Positions 1 through 5,798 are shown, numbered from the stretch's first letter. The stretch is 6,301 nt of DNA from an uncultured Paraburkholderia sp. (GCA_937917025.1 CALFSF010000450.1:1-6301), one strand, 5' to 3'. The notes: a model not told the origin generated them from the sequence alone. A program made the numbers and translations.

Positions 1-43
1 CCCTTCCGGCATGCCGCGCGATCTGCGTTGCGTGGCGCGCGAA

Positions 44-1243
44 TCAGTCGTCGATGGCGTCGTACAGGCGGCGCTCGAATTCCATCGCCATCGAAAACGG
101 CTCGATATCGCGCCGCTGGATCAGCATCAGCGCGATCATGTCTTCGACCGGATCGGCAAGCCAGCTGGTGCCGTATGCGCCGGGCCAGCTGAAGGATCCC
201 GTCGAGCGATAGCCGAGCGGCAACTGCTGCGCCGGATCGTCGACGACGGCCAGCCCCAGCCCGAAACCCTGCCCCGCCCAGACGATATGCCCAAACGACG
301 GCTGCCGGCGCTGGTCACGGCTCAGGAAATTCGAGCGCATCAGGTCGACCGAACGATGTGACAGCAACCGCGTATCGCCCGCGCGGCCACGCCCGAGCAG
401 CAGGCGGGCGAACTGAAGATAATCTTCCGCGGTCGAGACGAGCCCGCCGCCGCCACTATGAAAGCGCGCCGGATTGGCCCAGCGGCTGCGCTCCGGGTGA
501 TCCTCGACGACACGCTGTTTCGTCGCCGGATCGATGGCGTAGGCCGTGGCGAGGCGCGCAAGCTGCGCCTCGGGCACCCAGAACGCGGTATCGCGCATGC
601 CGAGCGGCTCGAAGATACGCGTGCGAAAGAAGTCGCCGAGCGACATGCCCGTGATGCGGTGGATCAGCACGCCGAGCACGTCGGTTGCAATGCCGTAGTG
701 CCAGCGCGAACCGGGCTGGAACATCAGCGGCAGCGCCGCGATGCGTTTGAGCCAGCCGTCCGGTCCCGCCGACGACTCGAACCCGTTGAAGGCGCCCTGA
801 TACGCTTCGGCCAGCGGCCCGAGCGCCGTGAAGTGATAGGCAAAGCCTGCGCGGTGCGTCAGCAGATCGAGAATCGTGATGGGCGCGCGCGCTTCGACGG
901 TGTCGTCGAGCGGGCCAGCCGGATCACGCAGCACCCGCAGGTCCGCGAGTTCCGGCAGCCAGCGCGTGATGGGTGCATCGAGTGTCAGCCGGTCTTCCTC
1001 GGCGAGCATCATGATCGCCGCGCTCGTCACGGGTTTCGTCATCGAGGCGATGCGAAACAGCGTGTCGCGCGCCATTGGCTGACCGGACACGTCGTCGAGT
1101 GCGCCGAGCGCGTCCATCTGCGCGATCTCCCCGCGACGCCAGATCAGCGTCACGACGCCCGCCACCTCGCCCCGGTCGACATAGCCCTGCATGGCTACGG
1201 TCAGCTTCGCCAGCCGTGCGCCTGAGAATCCTGCGTGGATCAT
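44..1243 (-). CDS. Serine hydrolase, class C beta-lactamase / family VIII esterase type
   Basis: A complete 399-aa protein of the beta-lactamase-related serine hydrolase family, similar in plan and length (about 390-400 aa) to family VIII esterases such as EstB of Burkholderia gladioli. Visible catalytic motifs: S67-M-T-K70 (nucleophile and general base in SxxK), Y183-G-I in the place of the class C YxN/YSx motif, a glycine-rich HSGGGGLVSTAEDY stretch at 262-275, and an S-W-P-G-A-Y-G-T segment at 352-359 matching the WGG-type third motif of the esterases rather than KTG of true beta-lactamases. No signal peptide is seen, so a cytoplasmic esterase or transesterase is more likely than a secreted beta-lactamase. 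The ATG at 1243 has AGGA seven bases upstream. It follows the 68-aa gene at 1318-1524 on the same strand and could share its transcript. The substrate cannot be told. Family assignment is firm. Confidence 0.9.
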   Translation of the reverse strand: MIHAGFSGARLAKLTVAMQGYVDRGEVAGVVTLIWRRGEIAQMDALGALDDVSGQPMARDTLFRIASMTKPVTSAAIMMLAEEDRLTLDAPITRWLPELADLRVLRDPAGPLDDTVEARAPITILDLLTHRAGFAYHFTALGPLAEAYQGAFNGFESSAGPDGWLKRIAALPLMFQPGSRWHYGIATDVLGVLIHRITGMSLGDFFRTRIFEPLGMRDTAFWVPEAQLARLATAYAIDPATKQRVVEDHPERSRWANPARFHSGGGGLVSTAEDYLQFARLLLGRGRAGDTRLLSHRSVDLMRSNFLSRDQRRQPSFGHIVWAGQGFGLGLAVVDDPAQQLPLGYRSTGSFSWPGAYGTSWLADPVEDMIALMLIQRRDIEPFSMAMEFERRLYDAIDD

Positions 1244-1274
1244 GGGTTGTCCTGGTTACAGCGGTGAAGCGGCA

Positions 1275-1309
1275 CGCGTGTGGCACGGCGCGCAGGTTCG
1301 CCACGCGCG
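1275..1309 (-). other. Intercistronic GC-rich stem-loop
   Basis: The 74-bp gap between the 68-aa gene and the hydrolase gene holds a 10-bp stem (1275-1284 pairing with 1300-1309, one G-T wobble when read as RNA of the plus strand) around a 15-base loop. There is no T-tract after it on either strand, so it is not a standard intrinsic terminator. It might stabilise an mRNA end, attenuate reading into the hydrolase gene, or simply reflect the CG-rich sequence. The pairing is seen directly; any function is inference. Confidence 0.4.
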
Positions 1310-1317
1310 CGCACGCG

Positions 1318-1524
1318 TCATTTGACCTGCATGCGCGCTTCCAGCACGCACAACGCATCATTCAGGCGCTTGACGCGGCTCGCCTGCGAAGGCACGAGCG
1401 GGGCGCCCAGCACGCGATCGATCCGGTCGCGCCAGTACGACAGCGGGATGCGATCCTGATCCGACAGTCGCGAGATCACGTGCTCCAGATGCTCAATATC
1501 TTTTTCGAGTTGATGATGATTCAT
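1318..1524 (-). CDS. Small hypothetical protein, 68 aa, predicted helical
   Basis: I do not recognise this protein. It is 68 aa long, starting MNHHQLEKDIEHLEH and ending EARMQVK. The N-terminal third has a heptad-like pattern of Leu/Ile/Val (LEKDIEHLEHVISRLSD), suggesting a short amphipathic helix or coiled coil, and the C-terminal part (SRVKRLNDALCVLEARM) suggests a second helix; one Cys, no signal peptide, no membrane segment. The frame is open farther upstream to an ATG at 1686, but the added 54 residues are an odd hydrophobic/Arg-rich mix; the ATG at 1524 has GGGGA eight bases upstream and begins where the sequence becomes protein-like, so I chose it. It lies upstream of the hydrolase on the same strand, possibly as the first gene of a two-gene transcript, and divergent from the LuxR gene. 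Function unknown. Confidence 0.6.
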   Translation of the reverse strand: MNHHQLEKDIEHLEHVISRLSDQDRIPLSYWRDRIDRVLGAPLVPSQASRVKRLNDALCVLEARMQVK

Positions 1525-1724
1525 TGCTTTCCCCGCAAGCTGTTTCTGGTTCTGCGCTCTCAGCATGAAACGTGCCTCAACCACGCGTTTGTACCCGAAA
1601 AAGGAAAATCCTGCTTCCTGACGATCTGCTCGACGTCGTCTCACAAAAAACAGGAAAACGCATGTGACGGCAATACTGCGGAACATCGGTGAAGACTATA
1701 AGACAGGAATCTTCCATTCATCCG

Positions 1725-1799
1725 TTAGCCGCCGCACGGAAAAGCGCCGCCTCATGCGCGAGATTGGCACCAGGGGAAGCCAGGATTAACGACGGCTAA
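1725..1799. repeat. Separated inverted repeat TTAGCCG ... CGGCTAA
   Basis: Perfect 7-bp inverted arms at 1725-1731 and 1793-1799, 61 bp apart. The right arm is itself part of an ATTA-N8-TAAT imperfect dyad (1785-1800). Arms this far apart could be paired operator sites bridged by a dimer or tetramer, but a 7-bp match across a few hundred bases can also arise by chance. Confidence 0.25.
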
Positions 1800-1826
1800 T
1801 CAGGCTGCATATTCCTTGGCGGAAAA

Positions 1827-1848
1827 GACCGGAAATGGACGGCCGGTC
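1827..1848. promoter_or_regulatory. Candidate operator dyad GACCGG-N10-CCGGTC
   Basis: Perfect 6-bp inverted arms GACCGG (1827-1832) and CCGGTC (1843-1848) with a 10-bp spacer, 22 bp in all, ending 44 bp before the GTG of the LuxR gene. The size and symmetry fit the roughly 20-bp dyads bound by dimeric LuxR-type HTH proteins, so autoregulation or control by a related factor is a reasonable guess. It could instead fold as a hairpin in the leader RNA. The symmetry is seen; the role is inferred. Confidence 0.4.
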
Positions 1849-1892
1849 GAATATTCCATCAATCACCAGGGCCGCGACAACACGGGGGCGCA

Positions 1893-3059
1893 GTGGAACT
1901 GGACGAAGAACGATATGACCAGCTCGTACACCGGATATATGACACCGTCACGGATTCAGAAATCTGGCAGATACTATACGCAGAGCTTGCCGAACTCATT
2001 GACGCGAAAACCATTCATCTCGCCGGTTTCGATAAAAAGCACAATGCGCTTTCATTTAGCGGCGGTTTCAATCTGCTTCCGGGCCGTGAACTCGGTTACA
2101 TCCGCCGTTATCAGCACATTGATCCGCGGCTTTCGATGCTGTGGTCTCAACCGGTACTCAAGTGGCTGCACTGTCACGAGCATTTTGACGAAGAATTCGT
2201 TAGTAATAACCGGTTCTTTCAGGAATTCCTTTTACCAGGCGGGCGCCGTTATGCGTCGTGCGTAAAACTCGTCGACGATGACGCGGTTACGGTTTTTTTC
2301 GTCTGCCTGAGAACCGTTGACCAGGGCCCATTCACTCCGGATGCGGTCGCGATACTCGAACGCCTCACGCCGCATCTCGCACGCGCGGCCAGATTCCAGG
2401 TGCAGCGCTTCGTGTTCTCGACGGATGCGCTGGTTGGACACGCGCTGGTCAACCGCTGGCGGCAGCCGGTCATTCTCGCGAGCACGGAGGGCGACGTGCT
2501 GCGGCTCAACGGCGCGGCCGAGCGCCTGTTGCAGACCACGATGATGGTGCGCACGAACAATCGCAAGGTGACGCTGCCAGCACCGTTCCAGCAACGCTTT
2601 CTGGAAGACTGCGCGACCACCGAAGCGCATCTGCGCGTCGCCGATGCCGACGTCCACGCGGATGCGGCGCGCTATCGCGTGATGCGTATCCAGGACAACA
2701 CGAGCCCGTTCCCGCAGGACACGCTCTATGCGTTCTATAACCTGATCGCGCCGGGCGAGGTGTCGGCCGTGTTCGGGCTGCGCGCCATCGTGATGCTGAT
2801 TTTCTATCACCCGCCGTCCGCGCCGCCCGTCGACGAGGACCTGCTCGCCGCCGCGTTCGATCTGACGCCCGCCGAGTGCCGCGTCGCGCATTTTCTGGCG
2901 GAAGGCATGTCGCCGAAGGAAATCGCCACGCGCATCGGCGTACAGCACGACACGGTGCGCAAGCAGTTGCAGGCGATCTATCAGAAGACAGCGACGAACC
3001 GGCAGCCCGATCTGGTCCGGCTGCTGTTGCATTTGCCTGGAAACGGCGGCGGCCAGTAA
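1893..3059 (+). CDS. LuxR-family (GerE-type HTH) transcriptional regulator
   Basis: A complete 388-aa regulator. The C-terminus (about 318-382) is a clear LuxR/GerE helix-turn-helix: LTPAECRVAHFLAEGMSPKEIATRIGV followed by the recognition-helix segment TVRKQLQAIYQKT. The position usually held by His in TVKxHLxxIYxKL is Gln358 here. Residues about 8-165 look like a GAF-like sensor (DSEIWQILYAELAELIDA..., RRYQHIDPR, FFQEFLLPGG), and 185-300 resemble a second PAS-like domain (ILASTEGDVLRLNGAAERLL). No receiver Asp pocket or membrane segment is seen, so it probably senses a cytoplasmic ligand; an acyl-homoserine lactone is not indicated. The start is GTG at 1893: the in-frame stop at 1797-1799 leaves no ATG, GTG or TTG upstream, and GGGGG lies five bases before it. 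It is divergent from the 68-aa/hydrolase genes, which are possible targets. The target and ligand are unknown. Confidence 0.88.
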   Translation: MELDEERYDQLVHRIYDTVTDSEIWQILYAELAELIDAKTIHLAGFDKKHNALSFSGGFNLLPGRELGYIRRYQHIDPRLSMLWSQPVLKWLHCHEHFDEEFVSNNRFFQEFLLPGGRRYASCVKLVDDDAVTVFFVCLRTVDQGPFTPDAVAILERLTPHLARAARFQVQRFVFSTDALVGHALVNRWRQPVILASTEGDVLRLNGAAERLLQTTMMVRTNNRKVTLPAPFQQRFLEDCATTEAHLRVADADVHADAARYRVMRIQDNTSPFPQDTLYAFYNLIAPGEVSAVFGLRAIVMLIFYHPPSAPPVDEDLLAAAFDLTPAECRVAHFLAEGMSPKEIATRIGVQHDTVRKQLQAIYQKTATNRQPDLVRLLLHLPGNGGGQ

Positions 3060-3071
3060 GTCGGCAGATCA

Positions 3072-3102
3072 GCAGGAAGGCCGGTTCAGCCCGGCTTCCT
3101 GC
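3072..3102. terminator. Hairpin at the convergent junction, possible bidirectional terminator
   Basis: GCAGGAAGGCCGG (3072-3084) pairs with CCGGCTTCCTGC (3091-3102) to give a 12-bp stem with one bulged G and a six-base loop. It sits 12 bp after the LuxR stop codon and covers the last codons and the stop codon (3086-3088) of the lipoprotein gene coming the other way. There is no T-run after it on either strand, so it departs from the canonical intrinsic terminator, but its place between two convergent genes fits a bidirectional transcription block or mRNA 3'-end protection. Confidence 0.5.
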
Positions 3103-3379
3103 ACGCGAAGAGCAGGTTACGCACGCCGTCGGCGGTTGTCTGGCGCACGATCTCGAACGGGCCGCCGCACATGCCGCGCGCCTGCTGCTCGCAGCCATCG
3201 CCACCGGCCGCGGAACACTGGACCTGCGTGGTGGGCAGACCATCGGGAGAAAACAGCGGCGCGGCGCTACTGCAACCTGCCAGCGCGGCGAATGCCACGC
3301 CCGCGCAGGCGGCAGCGGCGGCAGACAGCGCGCGTGCGGCGAAGCGCGGTTGCGCGCGGAATGGACGATTGCGTTTCAT
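3086..3379 (-). CDS. Small cysteine-rich lipoprotein of unknown function
   Basis: A 97-aa protein with a typical lipoprotein signal: basic N-terminus (MKRNRPFRAQPRFAAR), Ala-rich hydrophobic stretch, and lipobox L33-A-G-C36, so Cys36 should be lipidated and the mature part (about 62 aa) anchored to a membrane; residue +2 is Ser, which in the usual Lol rule favours outer-membrane sorting. The mature part carries four more cysteines (VQC, DGC, GMC, FAC), enough for two disulphides. I do not recognise the family. The frame is open to an ATG at 3442, but starting at 3379 gives a proper signal peptide; its ribosome site is weak (GGGG eight bases upstream). It follows the BON-like gene by 67 bp and may be the third gene of the activator transcript. 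Its stop lies inside the junction hairpin. Confidence 0.75.
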   Translation of the reverse strand: MKRNRPFRAQPRFAARALSAAAAACAGVAFAALAGCSSAAPLFSPDGLPTTQVQCSAAGGDGCEQQARGMCGGPFEIVRQTTADGVRNLLFACRKPG

Positions 3380-3446
3380 TGAAAAACCCCGGTTGGTCTT
3401 TTGTTCTACCGATCCCGCGATTTTGCCACGCGGCCGGGACACTGCG

Positions 3447-3992
3447 TCAGTCGGGCGCCGCGAGCGTCTTGTAGGGCAGCGGGCCGCGCGGCGTGGCCGT
3501 CACGCGCACGAATACCTGCTCGACGTCGGGAATCGCTTCGAGACGCTTTTGCAATGTGGCCGCATCGAACGATGCCGGCGCGCAGCCTTCCGCATAGACG
3601 AAGCGGCGCTGCACGGTGATCCAGATGCTCGTGCCGTCGAGTCCCTCCGGCTGGGCGAACCGCGCGCGAATCGCAGCGGCGATGTCCGGATCGTACATAT
3701 AGGAGTTGGGCTTCGTGCATTTGTGCGCGAGCCAGCACGTCGTGCCGCGCTCGACGCGATAGTGCGCGTCGTCTTCCATCTGCGCCCTCGTCATCAGCGG
3801 ACCGAGCGGCACCGGACAGTCCGCCACCGCGTGCGACAGCGGGAAAAACGGGTCGTTGTACCAGTTCCTGCGCTCGACCACCGCCGATGCACTGGCGCCA
3901 GATACGGCCGAAGCCTCCTGTGCGAACGCGTGCTGTGCCTGGAACGCGAGGCCCGTCGCGAGCAGCATCGCAGCGAATTGCCCGTGCTTCAT
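3447..3992 (-). CDS. Secreted BON-domain-like protein, translationally coupled to the activator
   Basis: 181 aa with a Sec signal peptide (MKHGQFAAMLLATGLAFQAQ then A-F-A before Gln25, a good signal peptidase I site), so probably periplasmic. Residues about 102-166 follow the alpha-beta-beta-alpha-beta pattern of a BON domain: PDIAAAIRARF, SIWITVQRRFVYAEG, ATLQKRLEAIPDVEQVFVRV, the last with the typical I/V-P/G-D-V-xx-V ending. BON domains are known from OsmY-like periplasmic proteins and are thought to bind membranes or other envelope parts. Upstream, the region 41-100 is specific and contains Cys59, Cys86 and Cys92; with Cys137 this makes four cysteines, suggesting disulphides. The ATG is one base after the TGA of the sigma-54 activator gene, with GAGGT inside the activator's last codons. 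The secretion call is firm; the BON call is moderate because the domain is divergent; the job is unknown. Confidence 0.75.
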   Translation of the reverse strand: MKHGQFAAMLLATGLAFQAQHAFAQEASAVSGASASAVVERRNWYNDPFFPLSHAVADCPVPLGPLMTRAQMEDDAHYRVERGTTCWLAHKCTKPNSYMYDPDIAAAIRARFAQPEGLDGTSIWITVQRRFVYAEGCAPASFDAATLQKRLEAIPDVEQVFVRVTATPRGPLPYKTLAAPD

Positions 3993-3993
3993 C

Positions 3994-5466
3994 TCACACC
4001 TCGATACCGTAAGCGGCGATCTTCTTGTAGAGCGTCGCGCGTCCCATACCGATACGCGTCGCGGTTTCCGTCACGCGGCCGCCGCTGGCACGCAGCGCGT
4101 CGCTCAGGAACCGTCGTTCGAACGCGGCCATCGCGTCGGTCCAGCTTGCGTGTGCCGCATCCGTCGCGGCCGTGGAAGCGGAGCCGGCCGCACCCGTGAC
4201 GTCGATGCCAGCCTCGCGCGCCGCCGCAGGTACACGCGTTGACCCGAGAAACGGCGCCAATGCCCGGGCGTCGATGCGTTCGCTGTCCGACAGCATCACC
4301 GCGCGCTCCAGCGTATTGTGCAGCTCGCGCACGTTGCCCGGCCACGCGTACGCGGACAACAGGCGCAACGCGTCGTTCTGCAGCTCGAAGTGCGCGCCCG
4401 GCACGTTCAGCGACAGATCCTCGAGTATCGCGTACGCCAGCGCCTCGATATCCGACGCGCGTTCGCGCAGCGGCGGCGCGTGAATCGTCAGCACGTTGAG
4501 CCGGTAAAAGAGGTCCGCGCGAAAGCGGCCGGCGGCGACGAGCGCCGGCAGGTCCGCCGAGGTCGCCGCGATGATCCGCACGTCCGCACGCACGATCCGG
4601 TTCGAGCCGAGCGGCTCGAACTCCTTGTCCTGCAACACACGCAGCAGCTTGCCCTGCAAGGGTAGCGGCATGTCGCCGATTTCATCGAGAAAGAGCGTGC
4701 CGCCGTCGGCGAGTTCGAACTTGCCGACACGGCCCCTGCGATCGGCGCCCGTGTAGGCGCCCGCCGCCGCACCGAAGAATTCGACTTCGAGCAGCGTATC
4801 CGGGATTGCCGCGACGTTCACCGTCACCAGCGGCTTGTTCGCCCGCGCGGAAGCGCCGTGAATCGCATGCGCCAGCAGTTCCTTGCCGGTGCCCGTCTCG
4901 CCGAGCAGCAGCACCGGCGACTCGACCTGCGCCGCGCGCCGCGCCTGGCGCTTGACCTCGAGGCTTGCCGCGCTCGTGCCGACGAAACTCGCGAACGTGT
5001 ATTTCGCGCGCCGCGCCTGCGCGAGCGACTGACGCGTCGCGATCAGCTCCTGCTGGACGCGCGAGTAATGCGAAAAGAGCGGCGTGAGCGCCTTGAGTTC
5101 GTCGAAGAGCGCAAACCCGACGGCGCCGACCGTCGCGCCCGCGTCGTCCTTCAGCGGCAGACGGGTGACGACGAGCGGCTCGCGGTCGGTTTCAAGGATA
5201 TCGAGCAGGATCGGCTTGCCCGTCGCGACGACGTCGCGCATCAGGCTGTTCGGAATCACCGCTTCGCAATCGCGGCCGATGGCCTGCTCGGGATCGGAGA
5301 ATCCGAAGCGCGCCGCGTAACGCTTGTTGATCCAGACGACGCGCGCATCGGCGTCGACGATGAACGTCCCTTCGCTGAAATTTTCGAACGTCCGAAAGAG
5401 CGAATCCATCGCCCGTCGCAAGACATCGCTGTAGTTCTCAGGCAGGCCTGCCCAGTCGTTCATCAT
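3994..5466 (-). CDS. Sigma-54-dependent enhancer-binding activator (PAS-AAA+-Fis HTH)
   Basis: A complete 490-aa bacterial enhancer-binding protein. Order: PAS-type sensor (about 18-122: NFSEGTFIVDADARVVWINKRYAARFGF), a linker helix (125-155), the AAA+ sigma-54 interaction domain (about 160-405) and a Fis-type HTH (about 446-486). Key residues: Walker A GETGTGKE (189-196), sigma-54 contact loop GAYTGA (236-241), Walker B GGTLFLDEIGD (255-265), arginine-finger region FRADLFYRLNV (315-325) and sensor II WPGNVREL (375-382). It uses ATP to remodel RNA polymerase-sigma-54 closed complexes. The loop has Tyr where GAFTGA is usual, and the preceding segment reads EFFGAAA instead of ELFGHEK. The ATG at 5466 has GGAGA ten bases upstream; a second ATG follows directly. 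The gene is divergent from a GntP-family permease with a -24/-12 promoter, its probable target. By analogy with P. aeruginosa PA2005 the inducer may relate to 3-hydroxybutyrate; this is inference. Confidence 0.93.
   Translation of the reverse strand: MMNDWAGLPENYSDVLRRAMDSLFRTFENFSEGTFIVDADARVVWINKRYAARFGFSDPEQAIGRDCEAVIPNSLMRDVVATGKPILLDILETDREPLVVTRLPLKDDAGATVGAVGFALFDELKALTPLFSHYSRVQQELIATRQSLAQARRAKYTFASFVGTSAASLEVKRQARRAAQVESPVLLLGETGTGKELLAHAIHGASARANKPLVTVNVAAIPDTLLEVEFFGAAAGAYTGADRRGRVGKFELADGGTLFLDEIGDMPLPLQGKLLRVLQDKEFEPLGSNRIVRADVRIIAATSADLPALVAAGRFRADLFYRLNVLTIHAPPLRERASDIEALAYAILEDLSLNVPGAHFELQNDALRLLSAYAWPGNVRELHNTLERAVMLSDSERIDARALAPFLGSTRVPAAAREAGIDVTGAAGSASTAATDAAHASWTDAMAAFERRFLSDALRASGGRVTETATRIGMGRATLYKKIAAYGIEV
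3998..4002 (-). promoter_or_regulatory. Ribosome binding site of the BON-like gene inside the activator gene
   Basis: Read on the minus strand, GAGGT lies five bases before the ATG at 3992 and is part of the activator's last sense codons (Glu-Val). The activator stop TGA (3996-3994), one G, then the ATG: such spacing usually means translational coupling by terminating ribosomes. Confidence 0.7.
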
Positions 5467-5526
5467 GATGTCGCTGTCTCCATTATCGTTTTGTGCGCGC
5501 TGCCGTCTCCATTCGTGGACAGCTTA

Positions 5527-5540
5527 TCTCAACGAGGAGA
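5527..5540. promoter_or_regulatory. Candidate upstream activator site 1 (TCTC-N6-GAGA)
   Basis: An inverted repeat ATCTC-N6-GAGAT (5526-5541) centred about 197 bp upstream of the start predicted from the -24/-12 promoter. It shares its TCYC-N6-GAGA layout with the dyad at 5605-5618. Fis-type HTH dimers of sigma-54 activators bind paired dyads 80-200 bp upstream of their promoters, which is the reason for the call. It also overlaps the possible activator promoter, which would permit autoregulation. Confidence 0.35.
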
Positions 5541-5604
5541 TCGCCAGCAACGCCGTCTGTCTTGATATTGCCACGTTCCCGGCGTCGTGAATGGCAGCTT
5601 TCAA

Positions 5605-5618
5605 TCCCGAATTCGAGA
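5605..5618. promoter_or_regulatory. Candidate upstream activator site 2 (TCCC-N6-GAGA)
   Basis: An imperfect 14-bp palindrome whose core CGAATTCG (5608-5615) is perfect, flanked by a matching TC/GA pair on each side. It is centred about 119 bp upstream of the predicted permease transcription start, in the usual range for sigma-54 enhancers, and lies in the only AT-rich patch of the control region, where DNA bending by IHF would also be expected. No good IHF consensus was found. Confidence 0.4.
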
Positions 5619-5704
5619 CTTTATGTACAATCGGTCGCGCCGCGCGCTGGACGGCGGGCCGTTCACCGACCTGACACGCCGCTCCCACGCCGTCTGGCGG
5701 CGGG

Positions 5705-5720
5705 TGGCACGAAAGCTGCG
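5705..5720 (+). promoter_or_regulatory. Sigma-54 (-24/-12) promoter of the permease gene
   Basis: TGGCACG at 5705-5711, four bases, then CTGCG at 5716-5720, against the consensus TGGCACG-N4-TTGCA. The invariant GG (5706-5707) and GC (5718-5719) are present with exactly 10 bp between them; all seven -24 bases match and only two of the five -12 bases differ. Transcription would start near 5731, leaving a leader of about 68 bases before the permease ATG. A sigma-54 activator is encoded divergently next door, which makes a chance match unlikely. Confidence 0.8.
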
Positions 5721-5798
5721 TACGCGAGCGCCGGCTCGCTGCGTCCACGGTCAGGCCGTCGATGCGCGTGCGCACAACAAACCAGTTCTGGAGACTTA

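Larger units (their letters stand above)
1525..1892. promoter_or_regulatory. Divergent intergenic region, AT-richer than its surroundings
   Basis: These 368 bases separate the start of the minus-strand 68-aa gene from the GTG start of the plus-strand LuxR gene, and should hold the promoters of both. Visible here: a TATAAG (1697-1702) that could serve as a weak plus-strand -10 box but lacks a convincing -35; a 7-bp inverted pair TTAGCCG (1725-1731) / CGGCTAA (1793-1799); an ATTA-N8-TAAT half-dyad at 1785-1800; two ATATTCC copies (1809-1815 and 1851-1857); and the GACCGG-N10-CCGGTC dyad annotated separately. No gene is supported inside it. I could not settle a promoter for either direction. Confidence 0.5.
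5467..5798. promoter_or_regulatory. Divergent control region between activator and permease genes
   Basis: These 332 bases lie between the two divergent starts and hold no supported gene. From left to right: two direct copies of GTCTCCATT (5476-5484, 5505-5513), the first of which, read on the minus strand, contains the activator's ribosome site; a TCTC-N6-GAGA dyad (5527-5540); an AT-rich patch at about 5595-5633 with a TCCC-N6-GAGA dyad (5605-5618) centred on CGAATTCG; then a GC-rich stretch ending in the -24/-12 promoter (5705-5720). On the minus strand TTGCTG, 16 bases and GATAAG (5553 down to 5526) could form a weak sigma-70 promoter for the activator; this is a poor match. Confidence 0.6.

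Noticed and set aside
1..43. CG-rich inverted bases after the hydrolase stop codon as a terminator
   Set aside because: Only about five base pairs of CGCGC/GCGCG can form, with no T-tract, and the region is cut by the window edge.
458..1225. Long plus-strand frame of 255 codons opposite the serine hydrolase gene
   Set aside because: It is an Arg/His-rich antisense shadow typical of high-GC coding DNA; the minus-strand frame carries full catalytic motifs.
1525..1686. N-terminal extension of the 68-aa protein to an ATG at 1686
   Set aside because: The extra 54 residues are not protein-like, and a better-placed ribosome site precedes the ATG at 1524.
1764..1780. TGGCAC ... GC resembling a second sigma-54 promoter upstream of the LuxR gene
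   Set aside because: The GG and GC are 11 bp apart instead of the strict 10, and the bases before the GC do not match the -12 element.
1816..2265. Plus-strand 149-codon frame overlapping the start of the LuxR gene
   Set aside because: It begins at a TTG without support and overlaps the LuxR frame, whose continuation encodes a clear HTH regulator.
3380..3442. N-terminal extension of the lipoprotein to an ATG at 3442
   Set aside because: It would put 21 polar residues ahead of a standard lipoprotein signal peptide, which begins naturally at 3379.
4858..5565. Plus-strand frame of 235 codons opposite the sigma-54 activator gene
   Set aside because: Antisense shadow with Arg-rich, low-complexity translation; the opposite strand encodes a complete and motif-rich activator.
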